Source: Gnetum montanum (taxonomy: Eukaryota; Streptophyta; Gnetopsida; Gnetales; Gnetaceae). Taken from it: a stretch of 64,000 nucleotides of DNA. Position numbers and translations under genes: made by a program. This document shows, piece by piece, positions 34,222 to 46,379 of the stretch. The notes below the pieces were generated by a model that ran no database searches, was not told the DNA's origin, and saw only the letters and a list, made by a program, of their open reading frames with translations. The stretch spans positions 652,261-716,260 of the forward strand of contig MNCI01034266.1 in assembly GCA_015680685.1 (NCBI GenBank), read 5' to 3'. The number at the start of each line of letters is the position of its first letter. The stretch's first letter is position 1.

Positions 34222-35057
34222 TGAAACACCACAAAATTTTGAGCTTAGCACTTCTCCAACAAGAATCGAGCTAAGTCATGACATTCCTCAGCATGACTAA
34301 AGCTTGAGGACTCACAGATAGCTTCAAGCAGAGTCGGACTCAATGAGGAGTGGTTCCCTAGGGCTCGCCGACAACCACAGCGATATCCGCTATCAAAAAA
34401 TGGCAACTTTGGAGCTCAAGATACTTAGTATTTACTAAGTATGCATTCTCAGCGTATACGCCCAACATTCACAATGTATATGCCCAACGTACACGCCTCA
34501 CATGTATACTCAGCATGTATGACTGGTGTATATGCTCGGTATGCAACCCCCAAAGACAACATGGAAATAGCATTGTAGAGAAAAAAATTTGTACAAAGCA
34601 TCAACTCACATGAACAGAGCAATCATCAGATGTTGACACCATGCATTTTGAAGTTTATACACTGAGCATGCACGCCCTATACGCCTAGCGTATACGCTCA
34701 GCGTATACACATGGCGTGTACGCCCGGCGTATACGCCCAACATGTACGAAGTATACAACTAGTGTCAGATCAAGGTCAACCTAGTAGAGAATCTACAGGC
34801 AGCATCTTCATGGCATCCGAATTCAAATCTGAAGGCTGAAAGACTTCTTTTTCTTTGATCAAGTCTGTACGCCCAGGTAATACACCCAGTGTGTATACGC
34901 TGGTGTACAATGGTATACACTGGCGTATAGCATGTATACACTAGCATACAATGGTATACGCTGGTGTGCAACATGCTATATACTTGTAAAATTTTATTCT
35001 TTCACACCCAGTCAATGCACCACATGTCACTTGACCCGAGAATCCAGCACTCCACAG
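34222..35057 (+). repeat. 3' LTR of element 1, truncated
   Basis: Starts TGAAACACCACAAAATTTTG and matches the 5' LTR until AGAATCCAGCACTCCACA at about 35057, where identity stops abruptly. The last ~650 bp of the LTR, including its TATA box and 3' end, are missing. It also contains the GCGTATACGC minisatellite. Confidence 0.85.
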
Positions 35058-35656
35058 CATGGAACCTCTACAATGTGTTATCCAATGTTACTCCCCCCCT
35101 TTGAACCTGTAAGCTTTGGGTGTTAATGTTACCTTCCTAGGATCCCCAAATCTTAGCATGGTTCACTTTGGTAGCCCCAATCCTTCACATTTTCCTAACC
35201 CTAGTAGTAACCAACATTGCAAATCTAACATGGTGACAAAGAATATTCAATAGCATCGACAGTGGCAGAGATACTAGATTGTGAAGTTGATGATGGCTTC
35301 AATATGCTTTGAACCCCTGCTCAAGTGCAGCCACCTTTGCCCCCTTCTTGGGCACCAACTTTGTACACATATTTGAACTCATTCTTTGTTCATTTAATGC
35401 AATTTATGATTTTAATTTATTTATAACTTTAGATATAATTTTTATATCTCTAGTACATTATTTTATAGATCTACATATTTTTACAATTTTTACACCCCCA
35501 TTTTGCACCCCCCTAAGTCCCTTGGTGATCTACTAAACTATACAGGACACCTTAAATTCCATTTTCCTTGTGAAGGTCCTAGAGGATTCAGGGTGAGGCT
35601 ATTCATGATTGAGAATCCTTGGTTTTCTCCAACAATCGAGATTTTCTATTGTAATA
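35058..35656 (+). repeat. Right part of the 5' LTR of element 3
   Basis: The right end is fixed by the primer binding site at 35664 and the ATTGTAATA terminus, comparable to TCGTTATA in element 2. The segment near 35510-35600 (AAGTCCCTTGGTGATCTAC, then CAGGACACCTTAAATTC) resembles the element 2 LTR near 14030-14090. The left limit is uncertain: either a short LTR or a truncated one fused to the broken element 1 LTR. Confidence 0.6.
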
Positions 35657-35663
35657 GTTTTCT

Positions 35664-35680
35664 TGGCACTAGAAGGAGGG
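35664..35680 (+). other. Primer binding site, element 3
   Basis: TGGCACTAGAAGGAGGG, one transition from the element 1 site, seven bases after the LTR end. Confidence 0.78.
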
Positions 35681-36570
35681 CCTTTGCCTAATTTCTGTAG
35701 CGAAATCTCATTTCTGTCATAGCCAACATTGCCTGCCTATTGAAAATTTCTTATTTTTGTAGCAAGAAATTTCAAGCTCCCTTTTCAAAACCCAATGCTT
35801 CCACTCATCCCCTTGCAGTAGAAACCCAAGTGTTAATGTTGTAGGTAGTTGGTTGTTGATTTTTCTAACATCTTCTATGAATTTCAGCCACTAATACCAT
35901 CATGGAATACCTACACACCAACATTCCACCTTAGCCATAATTCTCATTACAAAATCAATGTTGCCATCATTTCCAACCAAAAGTGCTTTCTCCCTACCTT
36001 TGTGGTTGAATTTGGACTATTTCCAAAAGCATTTTGAGAAAGTTGTAGGTTTCTATTTTGGCTACCACACTTCCCCCCACACCTCCCTCAGTTACTACTT
36101 AGAGTAAGTAATTTGTTTTTAATCATTTTTTCCTATTTACATTAGATTTAAACCTTATAGTAATTCCAACTATAAAACTTTGCACCCTTATATCCACACA
36201 TATAATAGCTTTCACCCCCTTTTATCAACATTGGCTTTATAAGGTGTGAGATCCCCTACGCCCCCCCCACCCAATCTCACCTCCTCTTTTCCCTCTACCA
36301 CACCCAGGGTTGTGATAGCTAGGAAGCCAATGTTGGCACTAAGGAGTGTGACAACTAAAAGCTTACTATGGGTGAAGTTTGCTATCACCTTTTCACTTTT
36401 CCATTTTGGGTAAAGGAGTGTACTTCCCATTACCTCCTACTTGCTATTTTTAGTAACTACCACTTTTTGACCATTTTTACTTTCTTTGATTGCTATTGAG
36501 CTCCACTTTTTGGAACTTGATTTTATTTTTTCTTTTCATAGCCTATCCTTATGCTTTTTTCATTAAAATA
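35681..36570 (+). other. 5' leader of element 3
   Basis: Noncoding and AT-rich. Unlike element 1 there is no TACGCT minisatellite. Short C-runs and T-runs only. Confidence 0.5.
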
Positions 36571-38730
36571 ACAATGTCTCTTCCATGATCAACTAAGTTG
36601 CCTTACAAATACATTAATAGTATATTAGATCAACAAGCCATGAGGGTTTATGACTTGAAAGACCCTACCATCATGACATGTAGGTGATCTTCAAGGGTTA
36701 AAGGGGAGAGTCTCAATTTTTCAACCATAAATGAATATCATTATAGCTTCATTTATGCTAACATATGGGTAGGCATGCTAATTTTATGAATTAAAACTAA
36801 GGCCAAGAGGGATTTTGAACTTACACATAAGAGTGGGAAAGAGTACATCTCTTCCCTATATGATCAAATTTCCCATAATAACATCTATGCTAGTATCGTA
36901 GCTTAAATGATTACCATGGAAGATGTTGACAAGCATACCTCTAAGGAACAAAAGAAAGTGGAGGATGAATTTGAGTCGAAGCCTAAAGAAATCTTGGGAG
37001 AACTATTCCAAAAAACATCCCCCAAGCTCACAACACCTCCCTCCAATGATTTTTTTTCTCCATGGACATGGTGCCACCATCTTCCATTCCTTCCTACCCT
37101 ACAATGGCAAATCCCACATCTATTATACCCACACATTAAACTCAAGAAATGCCACAAACAATGAACCATAACACATCAATGTCATTTAAAACATAGTTTC
37201 AATATATAAAATCATCAATGGTGGTTTTTATAACAAAAAAGCCTCTAACTACTCACATAGGATCCACTATGACTCCCTAAGAAACATAGGGGTCACATAC
37301 CCTCTTTATCCCATTTGTGCCTCAACTACTACCATAGACATCCTTTTCTTTGTTTGGCCTACAAGTCACAACCATAATTAAATCCCTTCCTTCTATAATA
37401 CAATCCATAGCGAGGCCAGAAGAACCACAATAGATGTCACAACCATATGTGCAATCCTCATAGCCAATGGGACCACTACAAGGCTTGGACCAAGCCTTCC
37501 AGATGATCTAGGACTTGACAAAGGAGTTAAAGTGGCTCAAATCCTTTTTCCTAAAGTGTAAAGATCATGGACTTCTACTAGGATGGTCCTATTATTACTA
37601 TTATCCCACCTTTGATGCTTCCTCCTGGTGTCCCTATTCCCAAGTTTAGTAAATACAATGGGGAAGGTGACTCTAAAGCTCACCTTATAACCTTCAAATC
37701 TAAGTGTTTACTATTTTGGCTATGGAATGATACCATCATGAGGATTTTTTCAATATTCTTAATTGGGAAAGCACTTGATTGGTACTACACACTACCTAGA
37801 GGACCCATATCCTCCCTTGAAGATTTGAGAGCTTAGTTTGTTAATCAGTTCAAATATAACTTGAAGCCTGACACCACGCTTGACTAACTCATGAAGGTAA
37901 AGAAAGGATTCCTTGATCCCATATAGAAGTTTATCTAATGATGGAATATGCTCCTGAATGAAATACCAGAGCCCATAGCCAAAACTCACCTTTTGGCTAT
38001 ATTTAAGGGGGTAGTTAATGACTTTATCAAGTCTAAAATTTACTACCTTAACCTACAGTTACTTAACCAAACATTCTTCCAAACCAAAAATATAGAATAT
38101 TCTATGGAGGCTAGTCATGGCCCAGCCTTCATAGCATACAAAAACCAACATATGTAGAGAGACAAGAAGAAGGGTAGACATAACAATATGATTATAGCAA
38201 CTATGACTAAAGAAGCCAATACGACTAACTAGGGATCAAGAACCAACCCACCGAAGGTCCTCACTAATAATACCCATGATGATCAACCTTCAACCTTTGG
38301 GGCCATTGCATCGACAATGACCAGACCCAATTTTGAAAGAAAGGATAGGTCCAAATACACTACACTATCATTAAAATCATTAGAACTATTATACCAACTT
38401 TTGAAAAGTGGGTGTATCCAATATAAATGGATGTTTAAAGCTTGTCAAAAGAGGTATGATAGACTCTATGAAATATCCAAGGATCCCACTAGAGCAACAA
38501 AAGATGACCCACCACTACCTAAATTCTTCAAGATAGATTGCTTTTGCCACTATCAGCAAGTACCCGATCATGACATAGGCTTTTGCCTTGCACTGAAGGA
38601 TGACTTACAAAAGATGATAGATAGGGAAGAGTTGGTTCTAGATGCATCCAACCCTATTTGACCTCAAAACCAATCGATGTAGTTGTACAAAGACCCATTA
38701 AATTCTAACAAGTTGTATACATCATATCAA
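36571..38730 (+). pseudogene. gag: gag of element 3
   Basis: The N-terminal part is recognisable only by alignment with elements 1 and 2 (about 36650-36900, with KRDFELTHKSGKEYISS in place of KRQYELFYRGGHEF). The gag domain is at about 37560-38100: FSKYNGEGDSKAHLITF, ALDWYYTLPRGPISSLEDL. A decayed zinc knuckle FCHYQQVPDHDIGFC lies near 38540-38590 with His changed to Gln. Many stops; none of the open stretches exceeds 114 codons. Confidence 0.8.
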
Positions 38731-39535
38731 CATTCAACATAGATGATAATGAGAGATCCTCAAGAGAACCATTTTTGATTTGCATATTCCCTTATAGTGA
38801 AAGGACTTCTTCAACATCCACTAGTTCAAGATCCTCTTTTTTCTAAGGGTACCATCACAAGCACCTCCTAGGGAATCATTTATCATCAAGGTACCCTAGC
38901 CCACCATAGGCCAACCAACCATAACCTCACCAATTGATAAAACCAGCCAACAACCTCTTGTGGTGGCCAATGCTACCGCATCTTTCATACAAGTAATAAT
39001 TGAAAATCAACAAGCTTAAAAATAACAAAAGAATAAGAAAAATAAAAATTCCAAAAATAAGGCTAACAAGAGGATAAAGGCATAGAAGGAAGTGGGTCCA
39101 CCAAGGGCCACTCCCATATTGGCTATACCCATGACCTCCTTTACCCAACCCACTTCAAACAACAAACCACAGGGGAATCCCAAAGCTCATGGCTAGAAGA
39201 ACAATGAGAATCCTCAACAATCACAACCTAAGAACAAAGTACACATTTTGGGGTGCATGAAGGAAGTGAAGGACAACTAGGATGACAAGCTCACAACCAA
39301 TGAAAAATCCTTCTTCAGTGGGATAGATCAGGCAAGACAATCTCTTAAGCAAAATAACACTACTCTGAGCTTGTATGACTTGATCATGACTTCCTTCATA
39401 GATCATGAGGTGTTATTCAAAATGTTTACTTCTATCCCTGTTAGTGAGGATATCCTTACTAATGAGGAATCCATCCATGCAGTGATGGTTCCTTCCACAC
39501 CTAGGGAAGGGAAGTCAACATCCCTAACATTTCAT
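38731..39535 (+). pseudogene. Gag-protease linker of element 3
   Basis: Broken coding remnant with Pro/Lys-rich sequence and an NTTLSLYDLIMTSF motif near 39356-39400 that marks the run-in to protease, as in elements 1 and 2. No domain otherwise. Confidence 0.5.
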
Positions 39536-40135
39536 GATAGAAAAATTTAGGTTAATTCCCAAAATGGTGAAATTACTATGGCTTCTTTATCCATAACCAT
39601 ATGCATAGGGTAGTTCAAGGTGCATCTACAAATGTAATCCCATGCACCATCATTGAAAAACTAGGCTTGACAAAGCAAATACAACAAACATTGATAGCTA
39701 CTCTTAAGTCTTTTAACAAATTAAGGGTTGTTGTTAAGGGGTCCATCCCTTATATTTTATGGCAGGAGAGTAATTCCCCATGGCTACAAATTTCATAGTG
39801 AAGGAGGAGAGTCCTACCTTTAATCTTATCCTAGAAAGACCTTACTTGGCTCAGTTACGAGCTATGTCATCTCTCATCCACCAAGAAATTCACCTTCTTT
39901 ATGAGGGAGGTGAGATCATCATTCATGGTGATAACATAGTGCCCTTGGTTATTAATAATGTGAACATGGAGTAGGGGTCCAAAGTGGAGTTTCAAGAAGA
40001 AACTCCTAGTCACGATAATCAACAACCCAAAAGAAAGCAGGAAGCCAATAATGACAACAATGGGTAGCAAGATGCATCATGGGATGAGATCCCATTTAAC
40101 ATCATTAGTCAAGGTGATGGTGAATACAAAATTAT
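39536..40135 (+). pseudogene. Aspartic protease region of element 3
   Basis: Segment GASTNVIPCTIIEKLGLT (39619 onward) corresponds to the protease active site, but the catalytic Asp is replaced (VVQGAST). The C-terminal half FNLILERPYLAQLRAMSS, HQEIHLLYEGGEIIIHGD matches element 1 closely. Frame change near 39780. Nonfunctional. Confidence 0.8.
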
Positions 40136-40789
40136 GTAGAGTAGGCCTTAATCATTCCCTAATCTTTCAAACATTAGGAAGAGTATGTACAAGCGAAGTA
40201 TCCCTTAACCCTTCCATCCCATTTCCCTATAACCATGTAGTTGATAGCCATGTAGCTTAGCCTTTCTTTTTCAATTTTTTATGTTTGTTTGTGTATTTTA
40301 TTTTACTCTTTATGTGGGTAGCCTAAATTTCTACTTTCATTTGCATTTTACATATGTATTATTTCCTTTCTTTTTTTTTTACTTTTATACATGATGAAAA
40401 TAAAAATAATCCTTAAAAAATAATCTTAAAGTTGGAAAAAACCATAAAAATTCAAAAAAGAAAAATTTTACCAAAACAATATAAGACTCAAAGGGTCCAC
40501 CATGGCCTAAAACTAGCAAACCCATGGCTTTCCAAGGCCTTAAACCAACATCATGGCCTACCGAGGCCTTAAACCAAAATCACGGTATGCTAAGACTTTA
40601 AACTAGTGTTAGAGTTCACTAAGACTTTAAACTAGCATCACAGTCTGCTAAGACTCTAAACTTGAATTGTGGCCTGCCATGACCTTAAATTGGTTGATAA
40701 ATGTACAAGATGATAAAAAGTAAATATAATAAAAATATAAAACTTAAAAAATGAAAAACATAAAAGCCATCACACCTATGGAGAATCTA
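40136..40789. repeat. GGCC minisatellite and spacer, protease side of element 3
   Basis: Units of about 30 bp at 40493-40695 of the form CATGGCCTACCGAGGCCTTAAACCA, decaying to GTCTGCTAAGACTTTAAACTAG; seven units. The rest is AT-rich. Same position as the arrays at 6065 and 18545. Confidence 0.72.
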
Positions 40790-43700
40790 TCTCTACAAAC
40801 TTTTGGCAAAGATGATGAAGGCTAGTCTCCAAACGTTGAAGAATTGGATCTTCTGTCATGTTGTCCTAGTCAATTTCCCCTAAATTAATTCTTGTGAGGA
40901 TGTTGGTTTTATCCATACCTATCAATGACGGTGGCTCCTATGAGATTGTAGTGATAGTAGCCTCATTTGTAGCTATGGTGATCTATGGAGTAGGAGACTC
41001 AACCACTATTAGAGTGCTTTCAAAGAGGTTGAAAGCACTCTCAACTTAAATGCCCTGAATGAACATATCTGTCTTTTTCCATTTAGTTGTTTCATTCTTC
41101 AACCATTTCAAATAGGCATATCTATCAACCTTGTACTTGCAATTGTGGTTCCTTAGTGTCTTACCCCATTACAAGACCCAAGCACAATAATCTTTCCAAT
41201 CTTGTACCTTTTGAGAAATCAAGTCTAGCTACATTTGTTGCTCATGAAACTCTCAAGAAAGTGTAATATTATCATGGATAGTATGCTAGTAGTGGGCCCA
41301 CATGATCTTTTTTATTTGTAAGGCTCCCAAGTTCTCCAGTTGGACATCCATGAAAGCCTTAAACTCCTCAAGGTCTTGGATCCTCTAAGGTTACCTTTTA
41401 GTTTCATCCTTTAAGGCCATAACTTGTTCACATATGGATTCCTTAAACCTCTAAATCTCCTATGAAGCTTTAGCACATGAAACTGCTAGATTAGTGGTAG
41501 TTTTGTAAAGCTTCTAGGGGACATGTGTGGTGTCAAAAGGAAGTTTAGATAAGGAGTCAAACTCCATGTCTTGCATTAGATCCCATGTGACTGATGGCAC
41601 TAAAAAAAGAAACAAAGATAATAATCATATACTTAATATATATAATATAGTTGTAGCATAAAATACATCTCATAGAAAAATGACTAAGGCATAGCAAAAT
41701 ATAGTTCTTACTAATTTTGGATGCAACCTATTGCAACTGACAAACAATGTCCTTTGCCATCTTGTACATGAATTCTATCTTGTTTGAGACCTCTACCCAT
41801 AGTTTTAGGTAAAACTTAGGTACAAGGGCCTTTGCTGCTAGCTTAAGAGCTATAATAAGCATAACAATTATTGGATAAGTAAGAACTCTAAAATCAAACA
41901 TAAAACTATAGGAAAAAATAATTAGAGCATAAGTATACATGTGCTCTTCACTTCATTCTCATGATCATGTTCATCATCATTGGGGATTTCAATCAGAGAC
42001 TCCCTGGGTAGTGACCCATTGAACAAGGTGTCATAATCATCAATATCTTTTTTCAAGAGTGCCTCCTTTGCACATCTCTATTCTTCCTCTACCATGGCCC
42101 TATGCCTCTACTCTTCCTTCTTGGCATGCTCGTTTGCCTCTTCTACTTGCCTTTGTTCTTCTTCTACAACAGCAGATTGGGCTGCCAAGATCCATCGCTA
42201 ATCTATAGCCATAAACTATTAGATTAGTTAGCATGAATAACCATAAAAAAATATATAGTCAAAAGAGATAAAACATAGTTGAATTGTACCTATGACTGCT
42301 TGGTCCAAAAGTGGGATCTTGAAGACAATCATATGCTTAGAGGGTGGCTCTAATGCTAGTGGTGCTTCGTCTACAAGCCTCTTCAGGTGAGCCCTAGCTA
42401 CTCCAATGGCTTCAACATGCAACTGTTGGGCCCTCTTGATGTTTTTTGTAAACATAAGAGGTTCCTCCCCCATGTTTTTATGGGATTCACATTAACTAAC
42501 ATTAAGGTTCTTAGTGGTTATGGATAGAGAATCTCCCATACCCTCCAGTGGGTTTTGGACCCTCATGGTTGGATAAAGATGCTTTATCTAAGGTCTGGAG
42601 AGTTGTTATGGGCCTTAGCACATCCATGATCCACCTATCTTCACCACCAATAATTTTTTTAACCTCTTTAAGTAGCCCAAAAGAAATTCATGGTACATGT
42701 GGACTATCATGGAAGAATCCATGCAAATTTTAAGGATTTCTTCTTTGTGGCTTGTAGCCAAGGAAATAGTCTAGTTAAAATGAATCCCCTCCATCATAAC
42801 TTTCTTAAAGGTCCATCACTATGCAATATCAATCACCTTCTTTTGTAATATAAATTTAAGAAATATCCTTGATCTAAATAAGGGATAAGACCCTTTTGCA
42901 TTAGGGTTTGTAACGATACTGCAAGCAAGATCAAAGTGGCCCTTAGTAGCACCAAGCCATTCCTCAACTTCTACATGGTGGCCTACCTCTTTCATTGGTT
43001 TTGTGGAAATTTTTATTTCATTAGTGGAAACAATAAATAATTCATGGACGGTACCTTTGCTAATGGCAATAGTAATGGATAGGCCTCCTACTGCGGTGCA
43101 GAATACATTAACTTTTTCATCAAAATATTTAATAATGTTTAGAATCTTTGTAGAAGGGATGATAGGATTGGATTCCATAAATATTTAAAGCAAACCTTCA
43201 CTAGAAATGTTTGCTTGAATGCATTTAGATGCATTCTCCCTTAACCATTCTTGTGTTGGTCCCACCTCACTAAACTTTAGGATGAGATTTTCCACAGAAC
43301 ATTTGATGAGAGGTATAATAACATCTACGAGAGTGGAAGGCCCTATAAGAAAAACACAAGTGTTTAATGTTTAGTGATCATAAGAAAATTAAACCCTAAG
43401 TAACTATAAAACCTTTAACATAACAATCTACCTAATTTCCAACTCTTCTTCTTTTTTCTTGGAGAAGCTTATATGGGGGTTCCATTAGTAATACCTGTAT
43501 CTTTGATATCCTTAGGAGCTTTCCACTAGTTATGTGCTATTTTGACAGCCACACACCTCTTTTAAATAGGGTCAAATCTTGTAGGATATTCATCAAATTC
43601 CCCTCCTAACTATTCAAAAACAACATATTTAATCTTGGAGCCCTTAGTGAATTCATTCAACATGGTATGGCCTACTACCAGGGTTTGATCATTCTTGATC

Positions 43701-45740
43701 AAACCTAGATCATTAGCCTTGTACCTGCAAGATATGTGTAAAACCAAAAAGTTATATAAAAGATACTAAATTAGATAAAGCCAAAATGTTAAAACCTATA
43801 ATAGCCATGCTTGCCCCTATAATTGGTACACAGGCCTTGGAGGATTCTCAAATAAAGAGTGGACTTTTTGTACCACCATTAGATTATTATTCATGTTGTA
43901 TCATGAATATTCTAGCATGGTCTAGATATTTGAAAGGTACCATGGACTAATGAAATCCACTAGTTCTATTGCTACTCAAGTCTCTAGCTCATGGTTATAA
44001 ACTAGGCAATCAAGCATGCAGACCCAAGTAGCAAAGTCTCCATGATGACTATGGCCACCTCCTTAAACAAGTGTGATGAAATCATCACACTAAATTATAG
44101 GAGAATATAGGCAAGGAAATCCCTTGCCCCTGGGTGGAACCATGCTAAAATCTTCTCCAATGCCAAGTCCAAAGGAGGTCTATGATATATAGACTGACCA
44201 AGACAACAGAGAATGCCAACCAACTCAACCACAATGAACATTGGATTAAGAAAGACCATAGAATAGGAAATTATATATATATAAAAACAACATTAACACA
44301 AAATTTGAACACCTAGAATTTCTTAACAAATTTTACACATCCTAGTCAGGAGTGAAATTAGCCTCCATAAAAAGCTCCAAGGTGTTGGTTCAAATTTGCA
44401 TAAGAAAATTCACAAAAAATAAATATATTATTACAACCTCTCCTAAACTTGATATCATAGACAAAACTATTATAACCAAAAAATAACAACAAAAATTATG
44501 CCTTAGCTCAAAACATGCATTAATTTAGAAAAAGCATTAAAACATAGAAAAACTGGCCATAATAGAAATAAATAAAAAAACTTACTAAAAATAGTAAGAA
44601 GATATTTTCTTTTAAAAAAACACAAAAAATTATAACATAATTTATAAAAAGAAAATCCCTAGTAGCATGAAGGTTGAAAATTCCAACTATGACAACCACA
44701 TCTATCCTAAAAGGGGTAAAGTGCTATAGCCAAATTGAGAACAATTTAACATAGCTTTATTATAAAATTCATAAAAATTCATCCTAGCTCTCATTTTAGT
44801 GACTCTACCATGAAAGGAATCCTAAAATAATGAACCTTCTATTCATGACCCTTGCAAGCAAAAACATGTAACCATTCTTACACAAAACATAGCCAAAAAT
44901 AGCAAAATTATAGCCATCACTATTAAACCCCATTTGCGCAAGGTTAGGAAAAAGTTCACCAAAAATTCATTACATATCCAAATGGAGTTATTCCACCACC
45001 ATTTGAAATATTAAATTGAACCCTAAACACCCATATGTAATAAAAATTCAAAACTGTGGCTGTGGTTTCAGAAAAAATTCATTAATATTCATGAAAATTT
45101 GAAAAACTACACAAACCCTAGTTTCACAACCAAATTGAAATAGCCATAACTTAATGAATAAAACTCCAAATTAAACAAGACCATAGGCATTAAAAAGCTT
45201 ACAAAGAAAAATTTAAACCCAAAACATCAAATTTTTCAAAACATAATCCATGTTTCTAATAAAGAATACACAAAATAGCTTGCTTTTTGTACCAAAAAGC
45301 ATAAAAAAAACAAAATTTAACATTATATAGTCATAGATTATAACCAAAAAATCCAAAACAATATTTACCCATTACAAAATTCACCAAAATAAGGGGGTAT
45401 GATACCATTATAATTTAATTTTAATGAGTCCTTAGGCCTAGATATAAGAAAAGTGGCCTAATCTAAAAAAGCAAGCCTACTTTCAAAAGTTGCATCTACA
45501 AAGGTGAAAACAACAAAATAACCCTAGATCCACATGAAAATTGCCAAAAAATGATGGTTGATTTTTCTGAAATTTAATTTTATTAACTCCTTTTGACTAG
45601 ATTTGATAAAAACAACATGTTTCTAACTAGAAAAAACACAAAAATGACTAGAACACCATGAAAAAAGGAAAAGAATGGCCTACCTTAGGACCAATGAAGA
45701 GGTCCCTTGAATGGAAATGGCCTTGGAAAATGTGGAGATC
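40790..45740 (-). pseudogene. Antisense multi-exon gene of element 3
   Basis: Exons recovered on the - strand by alignment: E1 ending at 45684 (donor GTAGGC), E2 about 44290-43835, E3 43724-43432, E4 43342-42290, E5 about 42215-41940, E6 41887 to about 41710, E7 41599 to about 40797. E8 was not found. E2 has FIVVELVGILCCL and SHLFKEVAIVIMETLLLGS, the same HAD-like block as element 1 with Glu for the nucleophile. E3 has FDEYPTRF (element 2: PEYPTRY). E4 has YPLFRSRIF. E6 has KIEFMYKMAKDIV, matching KMDFMTGIIDKVV in element 1. E7 has KVQDWKDY and ILQRLETSLH. All exons carry stops; some splice sites (end of E2, end of E5) have decayed. Intron 1 is about 1.4 kb. Confidence 0.75.
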
Positions 45741-46379
45741 CTTTTGGTAGCCTAGTTTGATTCCTATATGTTAGGAGTTTTGCTACCTTTCTTCATCATG
45801 ATGATCAATGTTGGAGGAAGGCTTGAAATCTAGAATAATTTGAGCTTCAATGCTAGCCAGGATAAGGATGAAGAGCTTCAACACTGAAAGTTGACAAGAT
45901 CTACTACAAAAATGGATGCTTAGGCTCTCCTCCACTATGTTGGTTAATGGAATTCTGGTTTCTTATGAGGTTGTACAAGTTTTGACATTTAAAATCCATT
46001 AAAACCTAACATTTCCACTCCAAACCCCTACTTGCTAATTCTATGTATGACAACTCCACATACATTGAATTCCAAGGGGGTGAAGTATCCTCCATGCTAT
46101 GAGTGGGGAGAGGGAAATATAAATTTCCTTTTTTTATTAATTTTTTAATTTTTTAATTTATAAAACCATGGGCACCACCCTATGCCCTTACACGTGATGT
46201 TATAAATTACATCAACGCTAGGGTTTTGACCTCCTTTAACACATAGAACCATATCCAAGCCTTAACCTACATGCATCCACACTAGGGGCATCATACTTAA
46301 CATGGATGTGCATATTTTGACTCTCAAAACCATAAGAAAATAGCTTCCTTGCCATTTTTGGTAGTTGCAACTTGCATCA
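45741..46379. other. Spacer between antisense exon 1 and satellite, element 3
   Basis: AT-rich sequence without coding potential. No TATA box equivalent to that of element 1 was recognised. Confidence 0.45.

Larger units (their letters stand above)
1..35057 (+). mobile_element. Element 1: Tat/Ogre-like Ty3/gypsy retrotransposon, interrupted
   Basis: Order seen: partial 5' LTR, primer binding site, gag, aspartic protease, an antisense gene, RT, RNase H, a second (archaeal-type) RNase H, integrase, 3' UTR, polypurine tract and truncated 3' LTR. The body is split at 12589/30204 by element 2. Gag-protease-RT-RNaseH-integrase order marks Ty3/gypsy; the second RNase H is a known feature of the Tat lineage. 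The two LTR copies differ at roughly 12% of positions over about 280 bp counted by eye, so the insertion is old. All reading frames are broken by scattered stops, many of the C-to-T type (CAG to TAG, TGG to TAG). Confidence 0.9.
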
